Origin: Dichotomocladium elegans | Taxonomy: Eukaryota; Mucoromycota; Mucoromycetes; Mucorales; Lichtheimiaceae | Assembly: GCA_025716815.1 (NCBI GenBank) | Contig: JAIXMN010000019.1 | Coordinates: 744,001 to 808,000, forward strand | Direction of reading: 5' to 3' | Length of the DNA: 64,000 nt | Shown here: piece by piece, positions 47,796 to 57,961 of the stretch | Layout of the letters: each line of letters starts with the position of its first letter | Numbering within the stretch: position 1 is the stretch's first letter | Program-made: the position numbers and the translations under genes | The notes under the pieces: generated by a model | Seen by the model: only the letters and a program-made list of their open reading frames with translations | Databases searched by the model: none | Told to the model about the DNA's origin: nothing

Positions 47796-48393
47796 ATGTA
47801 AGCAAAGAAAACAAACGTCCGTAGTCGACCATCTACGTAGATCGTTCGCTTATCGTTGCTTTTCTTTTAAACAGGCCGTCTGTCCCAGTTGATCCTTTTG
47901 GCTCCCGCGGCCTAGCCGAGCCGCATACCCCATCGATTCAAATGCAAAAAGTACAAAGAATTAGCAGCGAATACCGCGAAACGATCAACCTCCTCAACGA
48001 CAACATCAACGAGCTCTATAAACGGGATGAGAAGGTGGACGACATCTACAAGAAAGCAGGTTTGTCTTGCTTCCTCTGTCACTTTCAGAGGGAGAAGGAA
48101 AATGTTTATATAGATATCTACATATATTGACGAGAGCATCCTCCCCTTCCGCGGTGAGGAAACTAGAAAACCTGCGGAAAGAAGCAGAAGACTTTCGCCT
48201 ATCGGCAAGGAAAGCCCATCAGGATCTCGTATGCAAATATATCAAGTGGGGTGTGATCATGGTTGGGCTTGTCCTCATTGCAGCTGCGGCAATCATTGGT
48301 GGATTAATAGGCGCCCATGTAAGTCTGCGTGGATGGCTCAAGGTCTTATTTATCCATTCATATGTATGTATATCCTAGGTAATTGAAGTCTAG
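47796..48393 (+). CDS. R-SNARE, synaptobrevin/Snc-like
   Basis: Vesicle SNARE for exocytic or endosomal fusion. Coding exons: 47796-47797, 47875-48059, 48167-48318, 48379-48393, 117 aa, the same size as yeast Snc1. The start codon is split AT|G by the first intron (donor GTAAGC, acceptor AAACAG), giving MPSVPVDPFGSRGLAEP. The SNARE helix runs INLLNDNINELYKRDEKVDD with the zero-layer Arg in YKRDEK, then ENLRKEAEDFRLSARKA. I chose acceptor CTAG at 48166 because it keeps heptad spacing equal to VAMP2. The tail anchor IMVGLVLIAAAAIIGGLIGA ends HVIEV from a 15-nt last exon. Whether it is plasma-membrane or endosomal is unknown. Confidence 0.85.
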
Positions 48394-48626
48394 AGTACTC
48401 CTTTGTAGCTAATCGGCATGCGATCCATTTGAACTCAAATACGAACATACACATACATTCCATACATTGTATACATGTATAAATAACTGGACACTGTCTG
48501 TGTGTCATGTTTGAATGGCTGAGGTAAAAAAAAAAAAAAAAAAAAAAGAGGGGGGAAGCGAGGCTCAGCCATGGACAGGGAATCAATGCTGCTCACCCAT
48601 GGGGGAGTGGGGAGTAGGGTTGCCCA

Positions 48627-49988
48627 TCAGTCGTCTCCAAGGTTATCGAGCTTCTTAAGCTCGTCAAGATCAAAGTGGCCAAAGACCTCGCTGAGGCAGG
48701 TTGCTTCTTGGAGATCCACATTTCTCGGTAGCGTGATCCTCGGACTTCTTTCATGGAGGGCGTCTAGGAATGCGTTCCACACCTCGCATGGGTCCTCAAG
48801 TTTTGGAACATCAATGCAAAGCACACCCGCCACGCCATAGACGTAGTCCCTCGGATCCAGGCATCGTCTACGCTCGAGTGCCAGCGTTCTGATCAATCGT
48901 GGGTAGGCGTCAAGTAAGAAGTCCTTCTGCATCGCGTACGTAATCAATAAGTCTTCCTGCATCGATCCCTGGATCCGCAGCATCAGATAGAGCTTGTCGG
49001 CTGTCATCTTCGCTCGCTTGTTGACCGCAGTCAGCTTCAGATTGGCTTCTTGCACGATCGCGTGGCACACGTGAACGATGTTGACCATGTCCGTGTCACG
49101 ATCGAGGGCCTCGTAGCAGTCCCCTGACTCGGCCAGAAAGGAAACTTGCGTGGGTAGCACCACTTCTTGCAATGTCCACACCCGAGTGAACCATTCACTC
49201 CTGAAGAGGCTGCATAGAGCTCCCAGAACGTCAGACACAGTGGTTACTGCTGCTGCTGCTGCTGCCGCCGCCGTCTCGGCCTCGTCATCCCCGCTACCGG
49301 ATGTCTTGTCCTCTCGGTACCACCATCCGACTGTGTCCTCCACGACATCCTCCCAGTCGACGGTCTCGTCATCCTCATGGCCATCCACCTGTGCAAGATA
49401 GCCGTCGATAAGGGCCTCCTGCGCGTCCGCAAACTTTTTCTTCATCGTCTCGCTGAATTCGGCGTCGACAAGGGTCTTGATGCTCCTAGGCTCGCAGTCG
49501 AGTAGGCAGTAGGTCCTCCGGGAAAGTCCGTAGATCTTGCCCATGATCTCCAATGGCGTTGCCTGCTGCGCACAAAAGATGTCGACCCACCAATAGCCAC
49601 CTTTTTCGGCAAGCAGGCCGAGGAGTTTTTGTTTTTTGTCGGGCCGGATCCGAACCGACACGGGCGTCTGGCCGTCTTCGCCCAGAATACCATGATCAGT
49701 CCACGTCTCCCACTCGCTTGGGTCACCCCAAAGGTGAGAAACACAATAATATTCCGTCATCTCAAGCCTACGACGCATCATCCAGCTGTTGACAGGCGTG
49801 ACAAGCTGCATCTCGACCTTGGTGTTATCAAGTAGATCGCGTCTGACGTGGATCAACTTGAAATGAGGGTTCTTCGTGAGAGCGCGTAAGTCGCTGTACA
49901 TCGACGAGAGCAGCTCCTTGACACCAAATCCGGCAAACTTGAGGATGTACATCGATTCGTTGAACTTGTCGGTCAATTTCTCAAACAT
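48627..49988 (-). CDS. HET-domain protein (heterokaryon-incompatibility type)
   Basis: Intronless 453-aa protein with a HET domain. In ascomycetes such proteins trigger non-self recognition cell death; in this lineage the role is unproven. Motifs: YYCVSHLWGDPSEWETW (about 80-96), KGGYWWVDIFCAQQ with the MGKIYGLSRRTYCLLDCE block (about 127-165), and FRSEWFTRVWTLQEVVLPTQ (about 265-285), in the canonical HET order. A polyalanine tract from a GCN repeat (about 240-250) lies in an acidic insert between blocks 2 and 3. The single exon and higher GC differ from the intron-rich neighbours. The C-terminal half has no recognised effector domain. Confidence 0.85.
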   Translation of the reverse strand: MFEKLTDKFNESMYILKFAGFGVKELLSSMYSDLRALTKNPHFKLIHVRRDLLDNTKVEMQLVTPVNSWMMRRRLEMTEYYCVSHLWGDPSEWETWTDHGILGEDGQTPVSVRIRPDKKQKLLGLLAEKGGYWWVDIFCAQQATPLEIMGKIYGLSRRTYCLLDCEPRSIKTLVDAEFSETMKKKFADAQEALIDGYLAQVDGHEDDETVDWEDVVEDTVGWWYREDKTSGSGDDEAETAAAAAAAAVTTVSDVLGALCSLFRSEWFTRVWTLQEVVLPTQVSFLAESGDCYEALDRDTDMVNIVHVCHAIVQEANLKLTAVNKRAKMTADKLYLMLRIQGSMQEDLLITYAMQKDFLLDAYPRLIRTLALERRRCLDPRDYVYGVAGVLCIDVPKLEDPCEVWNAFLDALHERSPRITLPRNVDLQEATCLSEVFGHFDLDELKKLDNLGDD

Positions 49989-50461
49989 GGTGAAGGCAAA
50001 CAGAGAGATAAATGAGTGGAGGGGAGTGGGGAGGAAGAGAGAAAAACATCGATATCAGATATCAGAATGGGAGTATATAAAGAAGAAGGAGTCGTCGTAA
50101 CTTTATTTGTTGTGCATCGTTTGACATCAGAGCGAAAGCGGAATGCTACACCATAGGACATCCGAAAAGGCTAAAATCCTCAGTGGCACAGTACATTTGT
50201 CCACCGTACATACAGCGTTTTCCAAAATGAAAGTCGTACCTCAGCCAGTTCTTGAGGATGCTCTCAAGCACCTCCCCGGTTGAAAGTCCCAATTTGTAAA
50301 ATTCTTGAATTAGTGCAACAATAGTACTACACTCAGCACTTTTAAAAAAAAAATTCTGGAGCGTTTGCTTGAGACCTTCCGAGTTGTAAACTTATAAAAG
50401 GATAACATTTTGCTTTGCATAATAAAGCACTTTTTTACGATGCATTATTCTTTTTAACAAC

Positions 50462-51460
50462 ATGCCTCCAGAACGCCCACATCAATTTCGCTTGGTCTTT
50501 GAAGACCCAAGTCAACAACCTCCCCGCCAACGTGCTCGAACTCATATCAATCCTTTGGTACCTTAACAGATAATTTAAAAACAGTGCATTTTACAGCGTC
50601 AAGATTGGAAAACAATGCTAATCTAAAAAAAAAGATTAACGATAGTTCAGTACCAATGATCCTTCCCATGGTACCACCAACTACGCCGCAACCAATTCCT
50701 CCTATTATCCAACAACAAGTACTAGACCTTGATGGTGGCGATACCGCTACCAACTCTCAGGCAACCGCGGCATCAGAAGCAGCAACAGCAGCAACAACAA
50801 GATCAAATATGAGATGGACCGCGGCTGAAGAAGAAATTCTCATTAATGCTGTCAAAGGCAAATGGGATGTTCTCAATGCAACAAACGGCAACATACCAAT
50901 TGGTCGTGTTTGGGATCAAATATTAAGGAATACTGCGAAAAACAACCTGCTGGGCAACCACGTCGATCCCGTAACGCCGTTCAGACTCGCTGGGGAGAAA
51001 TCCTCAGCGATTACAAGGATGATGTTCAAGACGAAATCCACACGGGGAATGGTCGTGAAGATGTTCCGCATCGATGTTCTCATTATGAATTAATGGGAAC
51101 ATATTTGCACGACGATCCAACTGTTCGTCCACGTAATACGATCGACTCCTTAGGTGGTGAAACTACAACAAATTAGAGCCACAATCAACGAACGTCAGTA
51201 GCAGCATTGGTTGATACTCGTTTGCAAGAACTTGTCCGCCTTTTAAACGAACGAATCGCATGGAACATATTCGGGAACAACGGCGGCAAAAAGCAGAACG
51301 GCGACGAGAAGAAAACCGTGCTTTTCGAAACGAGCTTCTTACTGCTCATCATGAGCTTATGCAGTTGTTACGTACCATTCTTGTTGTTGACGGCCATCGC
51401 CATGATGACAGTAGTAATAATAATGAAGATGATGATAGCGAAAGCCGACAATAAAAAGTA
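50462..51460 (+). pseudogene. Harbinger Myb/SANT-like DNA-binding ORF, broken
   Basis: Starts MPPERPHQFRLVFEDPSQQP with an intron at about 50557-50634, then a Pro/Gln-rich linker. The Myb/SANT-like domain is RWTAAEEEILINAVKGKWDV, with SRNAVQTRWGEILSDYKDDV in another frame after a frameshift near 50950. Further downstream, RLQELVRLLNERIA and a basic coiled-coil (REQRRQKAERRREENRAFRN) need another frame change near 51250. Such Myb-like partners help the Harbinger transposase bind DNA. Not functional as it stands. Confidence 0.65.
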
Positions 51461-51549
51461 TTTAATTTCCAAGTTATACTTCTTTTTCATAACAATAAAC
51501 TCTTCAGATACAGATAAAGATTGATAAGTAAATGTTTATGACAAGGCGT

Positions 51550-53151
51550 AAAATTAATATAAATCTCTAGCATAATCCCTCAATTCGTCTCTACGATGTT
51601 CTGCTAAGATTAGACGTTCTCTATCAGACATCGATCGAGGTGGCTGTGGATTGATTGCTGAGACAGGTTCAGCATCTTCTTCTTTTTCTTCTTCATTGCT
51701 CAATGGCAGAATTTCAACTCGTCCCGCTGTACCATTGGAACCAATATCGTTATCATCTATTAGATCTTGGTGGTCGTCATTTTCGTCAATGCAAAATAAA
51801 TCCTGCATAAATGGTACGGCTAATTCGTTGTTCATCGCACATGTAAACATATTGCTTCAAAAAGCGCCACCTCGAAACAAGGACGCCGAATGCTCTCTCA
51901 ATAGCCATACGCATCGACGAATGCAGTTTGTTGTATCTTTTTCATAATAATCAAGGAGTGGCCCTCGTGATTCGGGATAAGGTGTCATCATGTATGGTTC
52001 CAGAGGAAAAGCCAAATCTATTTGCAAAACATAGTAGATTAAGAGATAAGCAACTATGCAGATCATTACTAACTGAAAGTTATATTGTTATTTACCTGCT
52101 AATATATATGTTCTATCTGGACACATTTCTTCATAAATTGCTTCTAAAGCATCTTCCTAATGCTGATCGTTGAAAAGCACGTTTATCATGGGTTCTGCCT
52201 ATTATTTTTGAATTGATAGTTTACATGTTATTAGGAAGCAACTTTTTATTGATCCGATGATTTACATACCTGATTGTCCAGCATGAACGAATGTGAAACG
52301 TAAGTCAGCATCACAAACAGCAATGGCAGACATTGAATAAACGTTATGTCTATCGACGAATCTTGCCCCTCGCTTTGCAGGTGGATGAACTTTGAAAAGT
52401 TTACCACCAATCGCACCAATTGTACCTGGAAGTTTACCGACCACCGCGAAAGGATTATTGCCACTGCCATCGTCCACATGATTGAAACGAAATGCACCTT
52501 CAACTTCTTGGATTCGGTTACCAGTAGGCCAAGAGATTCGATGTCTTTCCTTGTCAAGGAGTGCTTCCAAAAATCGATCGGTAAAATTGTGGAACGATCC
52601 TTGGGAATATTCCATCGTAGCTTCAAACGTACGGTATCCAATATGTGCATTTGCGAAACGCCAAATAACGCAAGCAATTTGAATGGCAGGAGGTGTAAAA
52701 TTTGGCGCAGATGATTGGTATTTGGGGTGCGTCATAAGATTGTTGACAAGGAGGTTGAACGTCCTTTTATTCATACGATAATGGTACTTGAATCCGCCGG
52801 GACCAGGAACATCAGCAAGATTATCATGAACGAGAGACCAAAACGTTTTATTCTTTGGTCTTGGGACTCGGTGAGCACGGAAATAGATAGGCAATGCTGC
52901 CATTTCTGCTGCTACACCAATTGCACTAATGACATAGTACATTGGTATACGGCTGTCTTCATATTCGCCGTCTTCGTCGTCCACTTCATTTTCCTCTTCT
53001 TCATCGAAATAACTGATAGCGGCTTGTAACAAAGCGAGATGCGGCTGAATTGCAGGACCATTGTTACAAGGCGTTGACGTTGTTCAACCGTCAAAGTACA
53101 AGAAGTGATAGCGTCAGAGTTGTTGCTGCTGTTGCTGTTGCTGTTATTCAT
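51550..53151 (-). pseudogene. Harbinger-type DDE transposase, broken
   Basis: The largest open piece, 53032-52262, carries the N-terminal helices (YHYRMNKRTFNLLVNNLMTH, WRFANAHIGYRTFEATMEYS) and the catalytic start. The usual GAIDG motif reads GAIGG here, an Asp-to-Gly change of the first catalytic residue. The second Asp block VYSMSAIAVCDADLRFTFVH is intact. After an intron-like GTATGT, ALEAIYEEMCPDRTYIL is interrupted by an in-frame TAG, and MRMAIERAFGVLVSRWRFLK (third catalytic Glu) lies in a shifted frame. At least two frame disruptions plus the lost Asp make it inactive. Confidence 0.75.
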
Positions 53152-53499
53152 TTTTTAGATGGAGAATAATATTCAACCTCTTTCAGATACTGTAAATTTA
53201 TGATGTTTATTTCGGATCGCAAAACAATTATAGTAGAGACAATTGCTTAGCATTTCGACGTTCTTTTTTGACAGCTCCAAGCATATCCTTTTTTGGCTGA
53301 TCCCCATTAGGAAACATTTTTTCATGGATGAATTTCTTCCACGAAAAACTTAGGATAAGATTAAAAATAGGTGCGTCATATGGTAACACCAAAATGTCGT
53401 CCTTTGAAGACTTCTGGAGGTGCTTGAGAGCACACTGAGGTCGCAGGATTACAAAAATAGAAGTCGTGTTTTGCCCGGAAATCTTTATGCGTGATGACA

Positions 53500-54303
53500 A
53501 AACAAATGTCGCAATACACGGCGAAAGATGTCGCTCAAAAAAGCTACCCATTTACATTCTGAAATGAGCAATCTATTTTTTTACGATGGTCAAGGCCATG
53601 TCGCTGATGAAATTCTGCAATCCGTTTGTTCTCATACAGAATATCTGCGTAGCATATCTTGCAAAGATAACTCTGAGCTTACTGCCACGCACATTCCCAA
53701 GAGAAAGAATACAGACATTCGGATGAAAAAAGCGGGGATCAAGCGCAGTTACACAGCGTACACGGACCAAGACAAGATCAGATTTTTCAAAAGGATGTTT
53801 GAGAGGGCCTTGAGTGCATCAGCTGCTAGGAATCCATGTTCGTTCAGCCCAGCGAAGGGCATTACAGTATGTGAAGGACCCCTCCAGCATCTTTAAGAAA
53901 CCTAACGCGAGGGGATGGGTCGCGTATTCTCAATGAAGGGTACAAGAGCATTATTTTAGAATGCATTGATGAGAATCCGTCAATTGTTCTAGAGCAGCTG
54001 ATGGAACAACTGCTCCAGAGATTTAAGAGTCTCAAAGTATCCAAAACGACGCTCCATCGATTTATGAAAACCGAATGCAACTTGTCATTGAAAATGGCTC
54101 GGTTTCAGCCTGTAGACAGGAATAGCGATGCAAAGGTCCAAGAAGGCCTTGACTGGGTGCGCAGATGGGACAGGACCGACATCGACTTTAGAAAAAACTG
54201 CGTTTTTCTTGATGAGTCTGGATTCCATATTAACATGAAGCGCAGCATGGCATGGTCCCGGAAAGGTTTCGGCGAGCACCTGCGGGTGGTGACAGGCGCC
54301 TAG
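53500..54303 (+). mobile_element. Decayed Tc1/mariner-type transposon fragment, copy C
   Basis: The most complete of three copies, just outside the Harbinger right repeat. It reads MSNLFFYDGQGHVADEILQS, KRKNTDIRMKKAGIKRSYTA, RMFERALSASAARNPC. After a frame break it continues ENPSIVLEQLMEQLLQRFKS, LKVSKTTLHRFMKTECNLSL and the DDE_3 start CVFLDESGFHINMKRSMAW, with the first catalytic Asp. It stops at 54302, before the second Asp and the Glu, so it is 3'-truncated as well as frameshifted. Confidence 0.8.
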
Positions 54304-54567
54304 CAAGAAGGGCTAGATCACCAGAGCCCGAGGAGCGAAGGGTGAGACGAAGAGGACCAGGACGAGGTCGCCAACAGCGATGATTTTCCGTGTCGGTTAT
54401 CGCCTGCACACATCTGGATAGCTTCGGGGTAAGTTAAAGTGTTGGTGACTAAAATCTCTCAATTTATTTTTGAAAATAAAGTACGGCTCCGTAGTCAATA
54501 CTGACAACCCCTGTCATGCTTGCTTGTTACGAGTTCATCCCACCCTCCATTGTCTGAAACATAGCGG

Positions 54568-55418
54568 CTATAAGACCAAGACCGCTTCATCTGTGAACTT
54601 ATTCTGAATTTGCTGGAAAAACACCCCTCCCCGTGGGTGATTACCATCAATTTCTCCATCACAACAATCAACGGCCCCTGTTGTTTCTTGATCCAAAAAG
54701 GTAATCATCGCCCTCCTCCACTGTACATGGTCCGTGAATCCTCGTCGTAGAAGATCGCGGACGTATAGTGTTTCTCTATCTTGCTTACGTCTCTCTGGCC
54801 CTATTGCCGCCACATTCGGTTCCATCATCCGTTCACTTAGTCGCGCTCGATGTTCACGGGGCTTAATTTGAGACTAAGAATGATAAGAATGCTGCTTCGA
54901 GCTTCCAAAGCCATGTCATACAACAACACAACAACAAGGGGACAAAAAATTTAAAAATCTCCTTCTGATCGCTTGTTTTTATCGCACACATCAATCTGAA
55001 TATGACCCATGCAGACAACAGCACCCTCTATATCGTCCCGGAGCTCGAGATACTTCCGGCAGTGAGCGAGTGCTTGCTGTCCTACTAAGAACCGCTCGGT
55101 GACAAATGACAATGTATTCATATCATCCCGCTGCTCTGCTGGCTTGGTAAAAAGACCGGCTGCATCGTCGCCTGCCTGGCGTGTGGTAAGAAATGAAGCC
55201 TCGTGCCCGGTATCGTAGTTTTTGAGAATGCAATCGTAATACACTTCAGGCGCCATGCAGTCATTAGAGCTGGGATCAACATGGTCTGGCAGGTGATGTC
55301 CTGCAATCCCATACATTGCGTGATCACTAATAACATGGCCTCGAAACTCGGAAAACGCCCCTGAATCTTCATGATTGGGTGGCAGGAAGCATAAATGCGC
55401 ATGTCCTTTGATGATCAT
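54568..55418 (-). CDS. Hypothetical protein, two probable exons
   Basis: Not recognised. Exon 1 begins at the ATG at 55418 (MIIKGHAHLCFLPPNHEDSG) and reads to VVCMGHIQID, where a GTGTGC donor gives phase 0. The second exon, from acceptor CTTAG, starts SQIKPREHRARLSERMMEPN and ends FTDEAVLVL at 54568, about 230 aa. If unspliced, exon 1 stops at 54951 (155 aa). The protein is soluble, His- and Asp-rich in the first part and basic helical later, with no signal peptide or membrane segment. The splice between the parts is inferred from codon-like composition. It lies next to transposon debris. Confidence 0.45.
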
Positions 55419-55579
55419 TGCGTAAAAAGAAAAATTAATGAATAAGAAAGAGGTGGGGTGTCGCGCGCAACAAATACAAATTTATTGTTGAAAGAGAGAG
55501 AGAAATCGACTCCAAAGAAAGATATATGACGAGTGTGAAGTAAAAAGGGTAACTGTATCGTAACGATCCAAAAGATGTT

Positions 55580-55753
55580 CTACGTGGGAGTACATAAAGG
55601 CGAGGGCGGGTGGTCGACGTCTAGACACCCGACACGTTTTTCCAGAGCGAAAGGCATGGCGGCGGTGACCATGCTGAAGAAGGCAAGAATGGACACTATC
55701 GAGATAAGAAATGGCAGGGATGCGGGAAAGCTCTTGGTGAATGACGTTGTCAT
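55580..55753 (-). CDS. Candidate secreted peptide precursor with Kex2 site
   Basis: A 57-codon frame from the ATG at 55753 (an upstream in-frame ATG at 55807 gives 75 aa). A hydrophobic core FLISIVSILAFFSMVTAAM follows a short basic N-terminus, with small residues around AA for signal cleavage. Then comes ALEKR, a textbook dibasic Kex2 processing site, and a 17-residue tail VGCLDVDHPPSPLCTPT with two cysteines. The layout is that of a peptide hormone or small secreted protein. The stop overlaps a possible GTAGAA donor, so a longer spliced product is possible. No homologue recognised. Confidence 0.4.
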   Translation of the reverse strand: MTTSFTKSFPASLPFLISIVSILAFFSMVTAAMPFALEKRVGCLDVDHPPSPLCTPT

Positions 55754-55957
55754 GGAAGAGAAAAGTGAAAAAGTAAAAAGAAAAAGATCGTACATGAACG
55801 AGTCCATGCGACGGATCGAACCCTTTTACCGCCCTTTTTTTCCCTGGCATCCCCACCCCTTAATTCATTCGTCTCTCTCTTCTATCACTCCTTTTCCCAC
55901 CTCCATGCTGTGCATGTCCTATATAAAGAAAAATCACGGCTTACCTTGTATTGCGCT

Positions 55958-56488
55958 TCAAAGACGTGGGATCGCCGGGATGAGCATGTTTTCGTTCTTT
56001 GACAGCTTCCCGACGTAAAAGCCGTACGATGTCGCATTAGCGTGGGCCAACGCTGCCTTCATAGTCTGGCGCAGTTGGTATTCTTCCGCCTGCTTTCGAA
56101 GAAGCTAGTGTATATCGCGCTGTCAATCCTGACGGTTCCATACTCCAACGACCATTAAGGCTAGTTCTGTTCTAAACATTTTATTGTACCTCTTCCTGGT
56201 GTCCTAGAGGTTCATTCAGTCCGGATGGAAGAGGCGGACCAAACGGATCGCGTGGTCCTGTCATTGTCCTATAGTCGTGTTAAAACGCCAAAAAGGAAGA
56301 CCAATTTCCTAGCTCTGGTGGAATACTTTACTGTCGAAGTGGACGTTTTCCAAGTACTTTTTTTCTAGCAATGTGAATGAGAAAACTAAAGACTCAGATA
56401 CAGAGATGCGTCGTCAAACATACGTTTGTCCGCGGGATTGGACGAACTGCTTGGGATCATTGAATCCTGGCCTTGGATTATAATTCAT
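55958..56488 (-). CDS. Small conserved-looking protein, possibly mitochondrial
   Basis: Four minus-strand exons, 56488-56424, 56364-56332, 56268-56190 and 56104-55958, about 107 aa, all phases consistent. It starts MNYNPRPGFNDPKQFVQSRG, continues GPRDPFGPPLPSGLNEPLGH, then a helix LLRKQAEEYQLRQTMKAALA and an ending NATSYGFYVGKLSKNENMLI-PAIPRL. There are few acidic residues in the first 40 positions and no classic presequence. The dense exon structure, including a 33-nt exon, supports a real gene. I do not recognise the family. It is divergent from eS25 with a 765-bp spacer. Confidence 0.6.
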
Positions 56489-57253
56489 TGCGAGTCGGAA
56501 AAAAGAAGGGAATAATGGGAGGTGTGTGTGCGTGGCGGGATAATGTCTTCGGAGGATGTCCCCCGCTGTGTCTAGTCATTCTCGTCCAGTAGTCATGCGC
56601 GGCTGGACGGCCTGTCCGTATGGTCATCTGTCAGCATCGTGGAACTCTGCTAGGCAAGCACGAATAGGCATTTTATATCTATAAAACAAGTTTATCTTTA
56701 ACACATGCTACTTAATCACCTTCCTTCGCATACCATGATATGATACATAACGGGAAATATGCACAGGGTCCTTCTCGTGGTGAGAGATGGAATGTTTATC
56801 TATTCTAAGGAGAAATGAAGGAAAATGAGGATAACTACTGGGTCATTTTATCACGCGGCATCATGCAAATAACGAAAGCAGCTTATTCGTGCTTCTCTTT
56901 AGAATCTATTCTTCAGGCCGCCAGAGTGAAGTGAAATACTGGGTCGCTAACCCTGAATTTCAATGAAGAACGTCGGCATGCTTTATGAACACCCACCGAC
57001 TTATGTCCAGTCCATGCAATCAGGCTTCCTATTGTGCGTATATGATTCGTCCCTGTGGTTCGAGCGGAACTCCATAGTCCCCATCTTTAGGCCAAAAAAA
57101 AATGTTATGGCCTAAAATTTTAAAAGCGAGCGAGCGAGCGAGCGAGAGAGAGAGACAGAGAGAGGGACAGAGAAGACGGAGATTCAATTAGAGGGAGGCC
57201 AGGGAAAAAAGGAAGCCTGGAGCAATGGCAGTTCTCTCTCTCTCTAATCCACA
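56489..57253. other. Divergent intergenic region upstream of eS25
   Basis: Holds both promoters. It contains a GAGC/GA microsatellite at 57126-57170 and polypyrimidine sequence just before the eS25 start (CTCTCTCTCT), typical of ribosomal-protein leaders. No gene seen. Confidence 0.4.
57126..57170 (+). repeat. GAGC and GA microsatellite
   Basis: About five GAGC units run into GA repeats, roughly 90 bp before the eS25 start codon. Confidence 0.85.
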
Positions 57254-57961
57254 ATGGTAAGTGGGCATTTGGCCAAAACCTTCCCCGCCCATACCCACCA
57301 CGGAGATCCCTATATCAGCGACAGCGCACGACCGATGAATAAATGAATGGATGGATGGATGGATGGACGCATACGATGAAAGACTTCCGCTTGATATGGA
57401 CGGGATGGGATGGTGTCGGCACGAGGAGCGGTAATCCTAAAATATCCAATCGGCTTACACATGCACCTTTCGATGCACGGTTAGGGCAAAGCTGCAGCTG
57501 CTCCCAGCTCGTCTTCCGGTGGCAAGAAGGCCAAGAAGGTAAGAAGACGATCGTCGACAGCAAGAGAACTGGAATGGGGCGACAGGAACAATAAACTCAT
57601 GCGTCCCCTTTTTGGGCAACTTTAGAAATGGTCCGCCAAGAAGGTTAAGGACAAGGCTAACAACTTGGTCGTCCTCGACAAGCCTACCTATGAACGCCTC
57701 TTCAAGGAGGTCCCTACCTACAAGCTGATTTCTCAGTCCGTGTTGGTTGATCGTCTTCGCTTGAACGGCTCGCTTGCCCGCGTTGCTATCCGCGAGCTCG
57801 AATCCCAGGGCTTGATCAAGCCTCTCGTCCGCCACCACGCCCAGATCATCTACAGTATGTAACTTTTTTAGTATAAATATATATGGCTTCATCTGATGAT
57901 CTTCCTTATAGCTCGTGCGACCGGTGATGAGAAGAAGGCTGGCGAGTCGGACGAGGAGTAG
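57254..57961 (+). CDS. RPS25: 40S ribosomal protein eS25
   Basis: Small-subunit ribosomal protein at the head near the tRNA exit site. Exons 57254-57256, 57485-57538, 57626-57854, 57912-57961, about 111 aa, the family size. The first coding exon is just the ATG, followed by a 228-nt intron that contains a GGAT repeat. Exon 2 gives GKAAAAPSSSSGGKKAKK. The core has KWSAKKVKDKANNLVVLDK, PTYERLFKEVPTYKLISQSV, LVDRLRLNGSLARVAIREL and GLIKPLVRHHAQIIYTRAT. The acidic tail is ESDEE. Long first introns are common in ribosomal-protein genes and may aid expression. Confidence 0.95.
57343..57366 (+). repeat. GGAT microsatellite in eS25 intron 1
   Basis: About five to six ATGG/GGAT units inside the first intron. 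Confidence 0.8.

Larger units (their letters stand above)
50240..53445. mobile_element. Decayed PIF/Harbinger DNA transposon
   Basis: About 3.2 kb bounded by perfect 17-bp inverted repeats, TGCTCTCAAGCACCTCC at 50259-50275 and its reverse complement at 53416-53432, each with CCTCAG further out. Inside are the two genes expected of the superfamily, tail to tail: a Myb/SANT-like ORF on the plus strand and a DDE_4 transposase on the minus strand. Both are broken by frameshifts and stops. The 3-bp target duplication could not be defined, so the exact ends are approximate. Confidence 0.75.

Noticed and set aside
55800..55840. T-loop-like GGGTTCGATCC on the minus strand
   Set aside because: The flanking bases do not pair as a T stem and there is no A-box or acceptor stem upstream.
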